Shown piece after piece: positions 44,063 through 53,436 of a stretch of DNA of 64,000 nt. The notes under the pieces were generated by a model. That model did no database searches and was not told the origin of the DNA. It worked only from the letters and a program-made list of their open reading frames with translations. Numbering within the stretch: position 1 is the stretch's first letter; each line of letters begins with the position of its first letter. The position numbers and the translations under genes were made by a program. Source of the DNA: Bacillota bacterium. Lineage in GTDB: Bacteria > Bacillota > Bacilli > Paenibacillales > NBRC-103111. The stretch is taken from NCBI GenBank assembly GCA_023388055.1, contig JAEWGW010000006.1, positions 1 through 64,000 of the forward strand, given 5' to 3'.

Positions 44063-46117
44063 ATGGGTGTGATCCGGGTATTGGATGACCATATTGCCAA
44101 TCAGATTGCGGCGGGCGAGGTTGTGGAGCGGCCCTCTTCGGTGGTGAAGGAGCTGGTGGAGAATGCCATTGACGCAGGAAGCACCCGGATCGATGTGACG
44201 GTGGAGGATGGCGGTCTGGCCCTGATCCGGATTGCCGACAACGGCAGTGGTATCGGCGCGGATGATCTGGAGCGTGCCTTCCAGCGCCACGCCACCAGCA
44301 AAATTTCCTCGGGCAAGGATTTGTTCCACATCCGTACATTGGGCTTCCGGGGTGAGGCTCTGCCCAGTATTGCGGCGGTATCCAAGGTGGAATGTGTCTC
44401 GGCTTCAGACGATAGCGGGCTGGGCCGGCGCATTGAGCTTGCCGGAGGCCAACTGCTTGCCCATGAGGATGCGGCGGCAAGCAGGGGAACGGACATCCGC
44501 ATCAAGGAGCTGTTCTATAATACCCCGGCGCGGCTCAAATACATGAAGACCATCCAGACCGAGCTGGGACATATCTCCGACTTTATCTACCGTCTGGCTT
44601 TGTCCCATCCGCAGATCGCCTTTTTGCTCAAGCATAATGGCAATACCCTGGTCCAGACGTTGGGCAACGGGGATCTGCTGTCCGTTATTGCAGCCATCTA
44701 TGGGACAGGCGTAGCCAAGAAGATGCTGCCGATCAAAGGGGAGAGTCTCGATTACCGGATCAGCGGCTATATCTGCCGTCCGGAGGAAACCCGGGCGGGC
44801 CGCCATGCTATTTCCACGGTTATTAACGGGCGGTACATCCGCAATTATGCTGTGACCCAGGCGCTGGTCAAGGCTTACCATACGCTATTGCCCATCAACC
44901 GCTTCCCGATTGCGGTGCTGCATATTGAGATGGAGCCGTCGCTATTGGATGTGAACGTCCATCCCTCCAAAATGGAGGTCCGGTTCAGCAAGGAGCCGGA
45001 GCTATTGCAATTTGTGGAGGAAACGGCTGCCCGCATCCTGCGGGGGACTGCCCATATCCCTCAGGGAGCCCAGCCCCAGGCCAAAGCAGCGGCTAAGCCT
45101 GCAGTGATCCAGGAGCAGCTGGAGCTGTACCGGCCTCAGCCTCAGGCTCAAGCTCCGTCAGCTGCAGCCCCGGTCAAAGAGCAGCCGGGCCCTGCCCAGC
45201 CTCGTGAGCCGGATAATGTTTGGAGCCGGGGGCAAACCCTTCCCTCCGGAAGCACGCCGTTCCGGGAGGAACAGCCAGCCTCCCGCAGTACCGGGGGAGC
45301 AGCAGCCGGTTATCCCGGTACCTCAGCTTCAGCCGGAACCGGCTCGTCCTCCGGAACGGGGGCGTCAAGCGGTTACACGGCTCCGGCAAGAAGCCTGCCC
45401 CAGCGGGAGCAGCCGCCCCGGCCGGAGACCGTGCAGAAGCTGCTGGTTTCCCTGGAGCACGTGGACGATGCGGATGCAGCCGATGAGACGGAGGGAGCGG
45501 ATGCGCCTGCTGGAACGAAACGCAGCCTGCCGAGGCTGCCGGAGCTGGATCCCATCGGCCAGCTGCACGGCACCTATATTGTGGCGCAGAATCCGGAAGG
45601 GCTGTACCTGATTGACCAGCACGCCGCCCATGAACGCATCAATTACGAATATTATTACGATTTATTCGGACGCCCCCAGGGTGCCAGCCAGGAGCTTCTG
45701 GTGCCCATTACCTTGGAGTTCACTCCATCGGAGGCGGAGGTGCTGAAGGGCAGACTTTCGGTTCTGGAACAATCCGGGGTTTATCTGGAAGCCTTCGGCG
45801 GCAGCACCTTTCTTGTCCGGGCTTATCCGCATTGGCTTCCCCCCGGGGAGGAGCGGGAGATAGTCACGGAGATCTGCGAATGGGTGCTGGCCGAACGCAA
45901 GCAGGTAGACCTGTCCAAGCTGCGGGAAAAAGCCTCCACCCTATGCTCGTGCAAGGCCTCCATCAAAGCCAACCAGTCCTTGACCCGGGTGGAGATGGAA
46001 GCGCTCCTGGACAGGCTGTCCTCCTGCAGAATGCCGTATACCTGCCCTCACGGCAGGCCCATCGTCATCAGCTTCTCCACCTATGAGCTGGAAAAGATGT
46101 TCAAGCGGGTAATGTAA
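44063..46117 (+). CDS. mutL: DNA mismatch repair protein MutL (endonuclease type)
   Basis: A 684-residue MutL. N-terminal GHKL ATPase: IAAGEVVERPSSVVKELVENAIDAG, IADNGSGI, HATSKI, GFRGEALPSI. A long Pro/Ala/Ser/Gly-rich linker (about 340-500) follows. The C-terminal domain carries the endonuclease motif DQHAAHERINYE at 518-529, the SCKASIKA motif and CPHGRP, so this MutL nicks DNA itself, as expected where MutH is absent. Starts 1 base after the protease stop. Confidence 0.98.
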   Translation: MGVIRVLDDHIANQIAAGEVVERPSSVVKELVENAIDAGSTRIDVTVEDGGLALIRIADNGSGIGADDLERAFQRHATSKISSGKDLFHIRTLGFRGEALPSIAAVSKVECVSASDDSGLGRRIELAGGQLLAHEDAAASRGTDIRIKELFYNTPARLKYMKTIQTELGHISDFIYRLALSHPQIAFLLKHNGNTLVQTLGNGDLLSVIAAIYGTGVAKKMLPIKGESLDYRISGYICRPEETRAGRHAISTVINGRYIRNYAVTQALVKAYHTLLPINRFPIAVLHIEMEPSLLDVNVHPSKMEVRFSKEPELLQFVEETAARILRGTAHIPQGAQPQAKAAAKPAVIQEQLELYRPQPQAQAPSAAAPVKEQPGPAQPREPDNVWSRGQTLPSGSTPFREEQPASRSTGGAAAGYPGTSASAGTGSSSGTGASSGYTAPARSLPQREQPPRPETVQKLLVSLEHVDDADAADETEGADAPAGTKRSLPRLPELDPIGQLHGTYIVAQNPEGLYLIDQHAAHERINYEYYYDLFGRPQGASQELLVPITLEFTPSEAEVLKGRLSVLEQSGVYLEAFGGSTFLVRAYPHWLPPGEEREIVTEICEWVLAERKQVDLSKLREKASTLCSCKASIKANQSLTRVEMEALLDRLSSCRMPYTCPHGRPIVISFSTYELEKMFKRVM

Positions 46118-46132
46118 ATGGGTTTCCCTGGA

Positions 46133-46180
46133 CCCAAAAAACGGACCGGAGCTTACGCTCGCCTGGTCCGTTTTTTTGGG
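46133..46180. terminator. Bidirectional terminator after mutL
   Basis: CCCAAAAAACGGACC (46133-46147) and GGTCCGTTTTTTTGGG (46165-46180) form a long stem; both flanks end in A/T runs, serving mutL and the convergent small gene. Confidence 0.88.
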
Positions 46181-46198
46181 GTTCCGTGCCGTCCGCTG

Positions 46199-46507
46199 TC
46201 AGCAGGGGCGGGGACGGGGGCGGTGATGACAGGGACACGGCTTCGGCCGGGGGGGAAGCGGCCGGGGCGGGTTGCCGTGATAACGCCGGTACACCCGAAC
46301 ATTGGTGCGTTCGGTTATCCGAGTAAATCCATGGCTGACCAGGCAGGCATGAGCGTCGGACAGCCTTTTGCCCACTTGGATTTCCTCCTTGCAGGGAGCG
46401 GCGCTGCCGACGACACAGCTTCCGGTAATCCGGAGCACGCCGTCAACAGTGGCGACCCGCAGGGTAACGACATCTGGCTTATGGACACGGCGGAAATTTC
46501 GGCTCAT
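46199..46507 (-). CDS. Small basic protein with Pro/Arg/Cys-rich tail
   Basis: A 102-residue protein. AAAGGAG lies 8 bases before the ATG (MSRNFRRVHKPDVV), a strong reason to accept it. The first 70 residues are a compact beta-rich region with three Cys (GSCVVGSAAPCKE; HACLVSHGF), and the last 25 are Pro/Arg/Cys/His repeats (PPRPKPCPCHHRPRPRPC). Such tails recall spore coat proteins, but I recognise no family. A minus-strand TATAAT lies at 46535-46540. Region 46508-46672 otherwise holds only the promoter below. Confidence 0.7.
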   Translation of the reverse strand: MSRNFRRVHKPDVVTLRVATVDGVLRITGSCVVGSAAPCKEEIQVGKRLSDAHACLVSHGFTRITERTNVRVYRRYHGNPPRPLPPRPKPCPCHHRPRPRPC

Positions 46508-46597
46508 CGTAATCTCTCCTTTGCGGTAAGAGTTATTATAGTAGATGAGTCCCGGAGGTTGTCTGTCACGGCCATGAGCCATGAGCCATACGCCCGA

Positions 46598-46627
46598 TTC
46601 GCATTTCCGCGGATTGTGGTTTATAAT
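46598..46627 (+). promoter_or_regulatory. Promoter of the methyltransferase-miaA operon
   Basis: TTCGCA (46598-46603), an 18-base spacer and a consensus TATAAT (46622-46627), about 45 bases before the methyltransferase ATG. Confidence 0.45.
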
Positions 46628-46672
46628 GGGTAGGAATTATGCTAACATATTGACAGGGAATGGAAAATTATC

Positions 46673-47449
46673 ATGCTTGTAACCACTTCGTATCATCCGT
46701 CAACCGCGGAATTGGACCAAGCCCGCAGTCTGGCGGCCAGACTCGGCTGCCGCTATGTGCAGCGGAGGCAATCCTCTTTGCCCCGCCTTCAGCGGGAGCA
46801 TGGCATTCAAGACCTTATCGTTGCTACTACCTTGGGGCTGCGGTATTTTCCCGAAGGAAGCAAGGAACCGTTTTTCTTTCATCCCAGCTCGGCCCAGGTG
46901 CGGATCAAGCGCCTGCTGCAGGGTATGGCTGACGGTTTGCTTGATGCGGCAGAGGTGCGGGAGGGGGATGTTATCCTCGACTGCACAGCCGGACTTTGCT
47001 CGGAATCCATTCTCTTCGCTTATGCGGCAGGCCCGTCGGGCCAGGTAACTGCACTCGAAAGCGAACCTCTTGTCGCCCTTTTGGTGGAGAATGGCCTACA
47101 AACCTACGAATCCGGGCTGGAGGTGCTTGACCAGGCCATGCGGCGGGTAAAAGTGATCCAGACCGATCATCTGGCCGAATTAAAGCGGCGGCCCGACAAT
47201 AGCGTGGATGTGATCTATTTTGATCCGATGTTCCGCCAGACTATTGAGGAGACCAACGCCCTTGCTCCCTTAAAGGCCATTGCCAACGATAGCGCCTTGC
47301 AGGCTGAAGCCATTCAGGAGGCCAGGCGGGTTGCCCGGCGCCGGATCGTGCTGAAGGAGCAACGGGAGAGCGGGGAGTTCGAGCGTTTGGGCTTCCGCAT
47401 GTTATTGCGGCCCAATACGAAAATTGCATACGGAGTGATGGATGTATGA
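46673..47449 (+). CDS. Class I SAM-dependent methyltransferase (RsmJ-like)
   Basis: A 258-residue protein. The N-terminus (MLVTTSYHPSTAELDQARSLAARLG) and the SAM-binding VILDCTAGLCSESILFAYAAGP with acidic LESEPLVALLVENG are seen, then DVIYFDPMF, the catalytic-region DPMF similar to RsmJ-type 16S rRNA guanine methyltransferases. Firmicute members are poorly characterised, so RNA methylation is inferred. Its stop overlaps the miaA ATG, so the two are coupled. Confidence 0.85.
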   Translation: MLVTTSYHPSTAELDQARSLAARLGCRYVQRRQSSLPRLQREHGIQDLIVATTLGLRYFPEGSKEPFFFHPSSAQVRIKRLLQGMADGLLDAAEVREGDVILDCTAGLCSESILFAYAAGPSGQVTALESEPLVALLVENGLQTYESGLEVLDQAMRRVKVIQTDHLAELKRRPDNSVDVIYFDPMFRQTIEETNALAPLKAIANDSALQAEAIQEARRVARRRIVLKEQRESGEFERLGFRMLLRPNTKIAYGVMDV

Positions 47450-48456
47450 ATAAGGCCGGACTCTTCCGTCATCCCGGGGACAAGCCGCCGCTATGGGTGC
47501 TGCTGGGGCCAACCGCCATCGGCAAAACGGGGCTAAGCGTGGAAATTGCCAAACGTTACGGCTGCGAGATTATATCGGGGGATTCCATGCAGGTGTACCG
47601 GGGAATGGATATCGGGACTGCCAAGATCACCAGTGAGGAAATGCAGGGTGTCCCCCACCACATGCTGGATATCTGTGAGCCGGATTACCCGTTTTCAGTG
47701 GCGGAATTTCAAGAAAGAGTGCGGCAGTTGATCTTTGACATCGGCAGCCGTGGTGCAATCCCCTTTATTGTCGGGGGGACGGGGCTGTATATTGAATCCA
47801 TTTGCTACGACTTCCAGTTCACTGATGTGGGCTCTGATGAAGAGTTCCGCGAGGAGCAGCGCCGGTTTCTTGAGGAGTTTGGACCGGAGGCTCTCCATGC
47901 CAGGCTGGCCGAGACAGACCCGGGCAGTGCCGGCCGGCTTCACGCCAACGACACCCGACGGGTGATTCGGGCGCTGGAGGTGTTCCACCTCACCGGACGT
48001 ACGCTTACGGAGCAGCTTGCCGGTCAAACCAGGGAATCGCCCTACAATCTGTGCCTCATAGGCTTGACAATGGATCGGGATATTTTATATAACCGTATTG
48101 AAGCCCGCATTGACCAGATGATGGACGAGGGCCTGGTGGACGAGGTAAGAGGGCTCATGGCCCGGGGTCTGACCCGAAGCCACATTTCCATGCAGGGATT
48201 GGGCTACAAGGAGATTGCCGCTTATCTGGAGCAGGAGACAACCCTTCCCGAGGCGGTCCGGCTTCTGAAGCGGGATACCCGCCATTTTGCCAAACGCCAG
48301 CTTTCCTGGTTCCGTCATATGAACGAAATTAACTGGATTGAAATACCGGAACATGCAAAACTTTCACGCATCCTGCACAATTTCCATGAAATACTAGCAG
48401 GAAAGTTCGAAGGTCTTACGGAATATATTGGAGAGCATGAATATCCGCAGATTTGA
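47446..48456 (+). CDS. miaA: tRNA dimethylallyltransferase MiaA
   Basis: A 336-residue enzyme transferring the dimethylallyl group to A37 of tRNAs that read UNN codons. P-loop PTAIGKTGLSVEIAKRYGCEIISGDSMQVYRGMDIGTAK, VGGTGLYIESICYDF, the HANDTRRVIRALEVF motif and the C-terminal RQLSWFRHMNEINWIEI are characteristic. Overlaps the methyltransferase by ATGA and precedes hfq by 39 bases, the conserved miaA-hfq pair. Confidence 0.98.
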   Translation: MNKAGLFRHPGDKPPLWVLLGPTAIGKTGLSVEIAKRYGCEIISGDSMQVYRGMDIGTAKITSEEMQGVPHHMLDICEPDYPFSVAEFQERVRQLIFDIGSRGAIPFIVGGTGLYIESICYDFQFTDVGSDEEFREEQRRFLEEFGPEALHARLAETDPGSAGRLHANDTRRVIRALEVFHLTGRTLTEQLAGQTRESPYNLCLIGLTMDRDILYNRIEARIDQMMDEGLVDEVRGLMARGLTRSHISMQGLGYKEIAAYLEQETTLPEAVRLLKRDTRHFAKRQLSWFRHMNEINWIEIPEHAKLSRILHNFHEILAGKFEGLTEYIGEHEYPQI

Positions 48457-48495
48457 CATATAAGGCGTCTTACACTTTGAAGGGGGATTCCATCC

Positions 48496-48732
48496 ATGAA
48501 CAAGTCCATTAACATCCAAGACAACTTCTTAAACCAGCTCCGCAAAGAAAACATCCCGGTAACGGTTTATCTCACCAACGGCTTCCAGATTCGCGGCGTA
48601 ATCAAAGCCTTCGATAACTTTACCATTATCGTGGACAGCGAGGGCAAGCAGCAGATGATTTATAAACATGCTATTTCCACGTTTACACCGCTCCGCCCAG
48701 TTTCCTTCAACCAGGAGGTCAATAACGACTAA
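48496..48732 (+). CDS. hfq: RNA chaperone Hfq
   Basis: A 78-residue Hfq: NIQDNFLNQLRKENIPVTVYLTNG (Sm1) and the Sm2 motif YKHAISTF. It forms a hexameric ring that binds small RNAs and mRNA. The short acidic tail (NQEVNND) is typical of Firmicute forms. GAAGGGGG precedes the ATG. Followed by its own terminator. Confidence 0.98.
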   Translation: MNKSINIQDNFLNQLRKENIPVTVYLTNGFQIRGVIKAFDNFTIIVDSEGKQQMIYKHAISTFTPLRPVSFNQEVNND

Positions 48733-48805
48733 GTGTCCGCGTCTGCCTGGATTGGAAAACGAAACCTTTTGCATATCTGGCACGTCAAATAGAATAGCGC
48801 CTGAG

Positions 48806-48840
48806 GAGCAATCCCTACTCAAGGGGTTGCTCTTATTGTT
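48806..48840 (+). terminator. Terminator after hfq
   Basis: GAGCAATCCC (48806-48815) pairs with GGGGTTGCTC (48823-48832) with one G-T pair, followed by TTATTGTT. Confidence 0.75.
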
Positions 48841-48879
48841 CACAGGACATATCCGACAAAGAGACAGGGGGATGAAGAG

Positions 48880-51408
48880 GTGGCCAACCGAAAACCCGCC
48901 AAATCAAAAACCAAAAAAACGGGCAAGCGCCGCTTTTCCTACGGCAAGCTGTTTATCGCAATGGGCATTACGGCCGCAGTCGCCATTGTGTGCGCATTAA
49001 TCGGCTACATGGTCATTATTTATAACGGCCAGAAAATTTTTGATGAGAATAAAGACAAGATGGAAATGATGGAGGCCTCCGTTATCTATGACATTAATGA
49101 TAAGGAAGTTTCCTTGCTGGGCCGGGAAAACCGGGAGCTGGTGGATAAAAGCGAAATTCCGAAGAAGGTGGCCTATGCCTTTATTGCTACGGAGGATAAA
49201 CGCTTCGAGCAGCATGCCGGGGTGGACTTATGGGCCATCGGCCGGGCGCTGGTGAAGGACGTTGTCGCCAGAAGCGCGGTAGAAGGCGGCAGCACCATTA
49301 CCCAGCAACTGGCGAAGAATCTGTTCCTGGACTTCGACAAAACCTTCTTCCGCAAAGGAACCGAAATGTCCATTGCCCTGGCGCTGGAGGAGAATCTGGA
49401 CAAGGATGAGATCATGGAGCTGTACCTGAACCGGATATACTTCGGCAAGGGGGCATACGGCATTAAGGCGGCATCCAAGCTCTACTTCGGGAAGTCTGAT
49501 CTGAACCAGCTGGAAACCTGGGAAATCGCCGCTCTGGCAGCCACCCCCAAGGCACCGGCCATCTACGGGCCTATGGGCGACCCGGAAAAATCCAAGGACC
49601 GCCGCAATGTGGTATTGAAGCTGATGTATGATCAGGGTTATATTACCGAAGCCGAGAAGAACAAGGCACAGGGGATGGAATATACTCCACCGGCCCAAAA
49701 AACGGATGAGCTTCTGGTGTTTAAGGATTATGTCATCCGGGAGGCGGCAGAGAAATACAAGCTGGAGGAGGAGGTTATCCGGCGGGGCGGCTACAAAATC
49801 TACACCACCATGAATGTGGACGCCCAGCGGATTCTGGAAACGGCCTTTAAGGATCCGAAGTTCTTCCAGAAGGATGGCCCGGAGCAAAAGATGCAGGGCG
49901 GCATGGTGATTGTGGACAATAAGGACGGCGGAATTGTCGCTATGTCCGGGGGACGGGATTATGCTGCCAAGGGTTTGAACCGCGCGTTGGTGCAGCGGCA
50001 GCCCGGCTCCTCCTTCAAACCCCTGATCGCCTATGCGCCGGCTATGGAGCTGCAGAGTGCCAAATACAATCCTTACACCCTTCTGCCGGATGAGCAGAAA
50101 AGCTACGCAGGCTACAGCCCCCGGAACTATGACGGCGTGTACCAGGGAGAGGTTACCATGATGGAGGCGATCCGCAAATCCATCAACGCCCCGGCCGTAT
50201 GGCTGCTGAATGAAGTCGGCGTAGCCAAGGCCCGGGATTTCGTCAAGAAGATGGGGATCCCCCTCGAAAGCCAGGACAATAACCTGGCCATCGCCTTAGG
50301 CGGCTTGACCAAGGGTGTGACGCCCTTGGCCATGGCCCAGGCCTACAGCTCCTTCCCCAATAACGGGACGATGAATACGGCCTATTCCATTCGCAAGATT
50401 GTGGACAGCGAAGAAAACACGGTAGCGTCCGTTAAGCTGGAGAAGACCAAGGTTATGTCTCCCAAAACCGCGTATTACATGACCGAAATGCTCAAAGGAG
50501 TGGTCAGCGGCGGCACCGGCACCGCGGCCAAGCTGAACCGACCTGTTGCTGGCAAAACAGGCACCACCCAGCTGGACCTGAAGGGTCTGGAGAAAAATAA
50601 CCGGGATGCCTGGTTTGTCGGGTATTCGGCGGAGTGGACGGCAGCGGTCTGGATGGGCTTCGACAAAACGGATACCAAACATTACGTGCTTCCGGCCAGC
50701 GGCTCCTACCCGGCGGCCCTGTTCAGAGAGGTGATGAACAAGGCACTGACCAATGTGGCCCCCAAGGACTTTGCGAAGCCCTCGGATGTGCCCAGCCTGA
50801 CAGAGCCGCCCAAGAGTGTGGACAGTCTGAAGGCAGAATACATCAAGGACCCGCTGCCCAAGGTTGAACTGAACTGGTCAGGGGATACGGACAACAGCAT
50901 TGGCGCGTACCAGATTTTCCGTAAGGAAGCCAAGGAGCAGGAATTCCGGCAGATTTCGGAACAGCTGAAGGGAACTCTCAAGTTCGCGGACATTACCATT
51001 AAACCCGGAGAGTCGTACGACTATTATGTGGTGCCGTACAATACCCAGTCCAATCAGGCCGGGGAAAAATCCAACGTGGTCTCGGTGCAGATTCCCGCCG
51101 ATACGGCTGCCAGCCCGTCACCGTCGGCTTCGCCCAGCGGCAGCCCGGGTCCTGGCGGCAGCAACCGTCCAGGCGGCAGTCCGGGAACTCCGCGTCCAAG
51201 CGGCTCGGTTTCTCCGCTGCCTTCGCCGACCCCTTCCTCCACGTCCCCGACAACGGCCAAACCGTCTCCGGAGATCAGCAAGGAACCGCAGGGAGGCAAT
51301 AATGGACCATCCTCGTCACCCGGCTCCAAGCCGTCACCCGGCGGTCCGGTGCAGGGGGAAGCGAATAACGGCAGCGGTTCGTCCAAATTGCCGTCAGGCG
51401 GACAATAG
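48880..51408 (+). CDS. Class A penicillin-binding protein (PBP1A type)
   Basis: An 842-residue bifunctional peptidoglycan synthase starting at GTG 48880 after AGGGGGATG. Basic cytoplasmic tail, one membrane helix (about 28-48), GT51 glycosyltransferase with Glu105 in IATEDKRFEQH and GGSTITQQLAKNL, then the transpeptidase with Ser377-x-x-Lys380 in PGSSFKP, SINAPAVW, and Lys559-Thr-Gly. A fibronectin type III-like module (about 655-740) and a Pro/Ser/Gly-rich tail of about 95 residues follow, reaching into the wall. Confidence 0.96.
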   Translation: MANRKPAKSKTKKTGKRRFSYGKLFIAMGITAAVAIVCALIGYMVIIYNGQKIFDENKDKMEMMEASVIYDINDKEVSLLGRENRELVDKSEIPKKVAYAFIATEDKRFEQHAGVDLWAIGRALVKDVVARSAVEGGSTITQQLAKNLFLDFDKTFFRKGTEMSIALALEENLDKDEIMELYLNRIYFGKGAYGIKAASKLYFGKSDLNQLETWEIAALAATPKAPAIYGPMGDPEKSKDRRNVVLKLMYDQGYITEAEKNKAQGMEYTPPAQKTDELLVFKDYVIREAAEKYKLEEEVIRRGGYKIYTTMNVDAQRILETAFKDPKFFQKDGPEQKMQGGMVIVDNKDGGIVAMSGGRDYAAKGLNRALVQRQPGSSFKPLIAYAPAMELQSAKYNPYTLLPDEQKSYAGYSPRNYDGVYQGEVTMMEAIRKSINAPAVWLLNEVGVAKARDFVKKMGIPLESQDNNLAIALGGLTKGVTPLAMAQAYSSFPNNGTMNTAYSIRKIVDSEENTVASVKLEKTKVMSPKTAYYMTEMLKGVVSGGTGTAAKLNRPVAGKTGTTQLDLKGLEKNNRDAWFVGYSAEWTAAVWMGFDKTDTKHYVLPASGSYPAALFREVMNKALTNVAPKDFAKPSDVPSLTEPPKSVDSLKAEYIKDPLPKVELNWSGDTDNSIGAYQIFRKEAKEQEFRQISEQLKGTLKFADITIKPGESYDYYVVPYNTQSNQAGEKSNVVSVQIPADTAASPSPSASPSGSPGPGGSNRPGGSPGTPRPSGSVSPLPSPTPSSTSPTTAKPSPEISKEPQGGNNGPSSSPGSKPSPGGPVQGEANNGSGSSKLPSGGQ

Positions 51409-51432
51409 CCTGCATGACCGTGTTTGCCCATT

Positions 51433-51485
51433 AAAAGAAAAACCAGCCTTGATGGAGGAAGCTCCATTGGGGCTGGTTCTTTTAG
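51433..51485. terminator. Bidirectional terminator
   Basis: AAAAGAAAAACCAGCC region (51433-51448) pairs with GGCTGGTTCTTTT (51471-51483) around an inner TGGAG/CTCCA stem, between the convergent PBP gene and small hypothetical gene. Confidence 0.8.
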
Positions 51486-51527
51486 TTTGAGCCTTTTTTC
51501 ACAAATACGGCCGGATCGATGCACTCC

Positions 51528-51881
51528 TTAAATGCCGAAGTGGTCGTTGTAATCGGCTTCCTGACGGGAATACAGTGTCCAGGAGGTCACATTTTCGGCA
51601 CCGCTTTCAATCGTCAGCTGGAAGTGCTCCGCAACCTTCTTCACAAGACTGCCAAGCTGGGGGGCAGCGCTTTCAAGGTAGCCTTCAATATAACCGCAAT
51701 ATTCCGGCACAGACACCCCGGAAACCTTCGCTGCGCCGCTGGGGGCTAAAGCCCGTGTGGCTGCTGCCGTAATCTTCACATGCTCCTGGGCACGCAAGAA
51801 TTCAGCCAAAACTGTGGTAAGCTCTTCAGGCGATTGAATGGAAAAACGGGTGTTGTCATGCTGTTGAACAAGAATCGGCAT
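51528..51881 (-). CDS. Conserved hypothetical protein (117 aa)
   Basis: A 117-residue cytoplasmic protein with a strong GAGGAGGGA site 6 bases before the ATG. It starts MPILVQQHDNTRFSIQSPEEL and has Ala-rich helical parts and a C-terminal YSRQEADYNDHFGI. No family recognised and no catalytic motif visible. Divergent from the lipoprotein cyclophilin gene. Confidence 0.7.
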   Translation of the reverse strand: MPILVQQHDNTRFSIQSPEELTTVLAEFLRAQEHVKITAAATRALAPSGAAKVSGVSVPEYCGYIEGYLESAAPQLGSLVKKVAEHFQLTIESGAENVTSWTLYSRQEADYNDHFGI

Positions 51882-52010
51882 GGGAATCCCTCCTCGTCAT
51901 GATTACCAAGTGTTACCTACTGCAATGTATTCCACATTTGAGGAAAAATCCCTTCTTTTTTAAATTAAAATCATGCAGAATGCCATTAAAACCGCAGTCT
52001 ATTGGCCAAT

Positions 52011-52039
52011 GTGACAAGACATGAAAAATATGTTATTTT
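52011..52039 (+). promoter_or_regulatory. Promoter of the cyclophilin lipoprotein gene
   Basis: GTGACA (52011-52016), a 17-base spacer and TATTTT (52034-52039) preceded by TGT, an extended -10. Start near 52047. Confidence 0.45.
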
Positions 52040-52084
52040 TAAATGTAATCAACACAGGCTGCAGCATAAGGAGGAACATGATTT

Positions 52085-52807
52085 ATGACGATCCCGGCAA
52101 AACTTCTGACAGCCGGATTTGCAGCATGGACAGGCATGTGGATGCTGCTGTCCGGATGCGGAGCCAAACCTGAAGCGGGTACCGCTTCTTCTTCGCCTTC
52201 GGGAACAGTTCAGGCCGCGCCCGCTACGGTTAAGCCTTCGGCTTCGCCCTCTGTCTCACCATCCCAGAGCCCGTCCAAAAGCTGGACACAGCCTCCGGAG
52301 ATGTCCATCGATACCAGCAAGACCTACAAAGCCGTATTCAAGACCAATAAGGGCAGCTTTACCGTAGAGCTGTTTGCCAAGGATGCCCCCAAGGCGGTCA
52401 ACAATTTTGTCTTTTTGTCCAAGGAGCATTTTTACGACGGCGTGACCTTTCACCGCATTATCGAAAGCTTCATGATCCAGACCGGTGATCCCAAAGGAAA
52501 CGGAACGGGAGGACCGGGGTATAAGTTTGCCCACGAGCCTACACAGTATAAGTATGACAAAGGTATCGTCGCCATGGCTAATTCAGGCCCGGATACCAAC
52601 GGCAGCCAATTTTTCATTGTCACCGGGAATGCCAGCCACTTGAATGCCAAGCCGGATTACACCGTTTTCGGAAAAGTTGTGGATGGTATGGACACCACTG
52701 TGACAAGCATCGCCAAAACACCGGTGAAAACCAATCCTCTTAACGGCTCCGCGGAAACGCCCACGGAGAAGGTTACCATCGATTCCATTCAGATTATAGA
52801 GGAATAA
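52085..52807 (+). CDS. Cyclophilin-type peptidyl-prolyl isomerase, lipoprotein
   Basis: A 240-residue protein. Signal with lipobox LLSGC, a Ser/Pro-rich linker (KPSASPSVSPSQSPSKS), then a cyclophilin domain: GSFTVELFAKDAPKAVNNFVFLSKEHFYDGVTFHRIIESFMIQTGDP, ANSGPDTNGSQFFI and YTVFGKVVDGMD, which include the catalytic-site Arg, Gln and Phe. It helps fold exported proteins at the outer membrane face. AAGGAGG lies 10 bases upstream. Confidence 0.94.
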   Translation: MTIPAKLLTAGFAAWTGMWMLLSGCGAKPEAGTASSSPSGTVQAAPATVKPSASPSVSPSQSPSKSWTQPPEMSIDTSKTYKAVFKTNKGSFTVELFAKDAPKAVNNFVFLSKEHFYDGVTFHRIIESFMIQTGDPKGNGTGGPGYKFAHEPTQYKYDKGIVAMANSGPDTNGSQFFIVTGNASHLNAKPDYTVFGKVVDGMDTTVTSIAKTPVKTNPLNGSAETPTEKVTIDSIQIIEE

Positions 52808-52858
52808 AAAGCACAACTGCGGGATCCACCACTACTAAGACTGAAGGGAATAACGCCT

Positions 52859-53398
52859 GTGAAACGTAAATATTCTGACCGGGCTAATTGGAGAAGGGTA
52901 ACAGAGAAGAAATTCCAGGTCCGCACGCTGCATGAGCCGGAGTTTCAAGGTTATGTGGTATTGTATCAGATCAAGCAGGTGCGGGATCCGTTATGGAAGG
53001 AATACGACGGCAAACGGTACTGCGTGGCGGATGCCGGGTATGAGTGGCTTCAGCATTTCCAGAAGGGCGCCCATTACATTATGACCTCCATGTTTAATGA
53101 CAAGGGGCAGGTGGTCCAGTATTACATCGATATCTGCAAGGTGCAGGGTGTAACGGACAGAGGTGTACCTTGGTTTGACGATTTGTATCTGGATGTGGTG
53201 ATTCTTCCCGGAGGCGAGCTGTTTCTGCTGGATGCGGAGGAGCTGGAGGATGCCTTGAAGAAGGGAATTATCACCCGTGAGGATTTTGATATGGCATGGG
53301 CTGAGGCTAACAAGGTAATGGAGATGTACCGGGAGGGGCGGTTTCCGCTTCTGAAGCTCTCCGGCAAACATTGGGGCTATTTCCACAGCCGTCATTAA
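52859..53398 (+). CDS. DUF402 (UPF0374-type) family protein
   Basis: A 179-residue cytoplasmic protein with GTG start. RYCVADAGYEWLQHFQKG, YYIDICKVQGVTDRGVPWFDDLYLDVVILPGGE and DAEELEDALKKGIITREDFDMAWAEANKV match the DUF402 fold of B. subtilis YgaC, a group where some members are nucleoside tri/diphosphate phosphatases. Asp/Glu residues in the DIxxxxG and LDVV segments could bind metal. The ribosome site (GAAGGGAA) is modest. Confidence 0.88.
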   Translation: MKRKYSDRANWRRVTEKKFQVRTLHEPEFQGYVVLYQIKQVRDPLWKEYDGKRYCVADAGYEWLQHFQKGAHYIMTSMFNDKGQVVQYYIDICKVQGVTDRGVPWFDDLYLDVVILPGGELFLLDAEELEDALKKGIITREDFDMAWAEANKVMEMYREGRFPLLKLSGKHWGYFHSRH

Positions 53399-53436
53399 GC
53401 AGGCTGCTCCTTTTCCATGGAGGTGAAGCATGGTTG

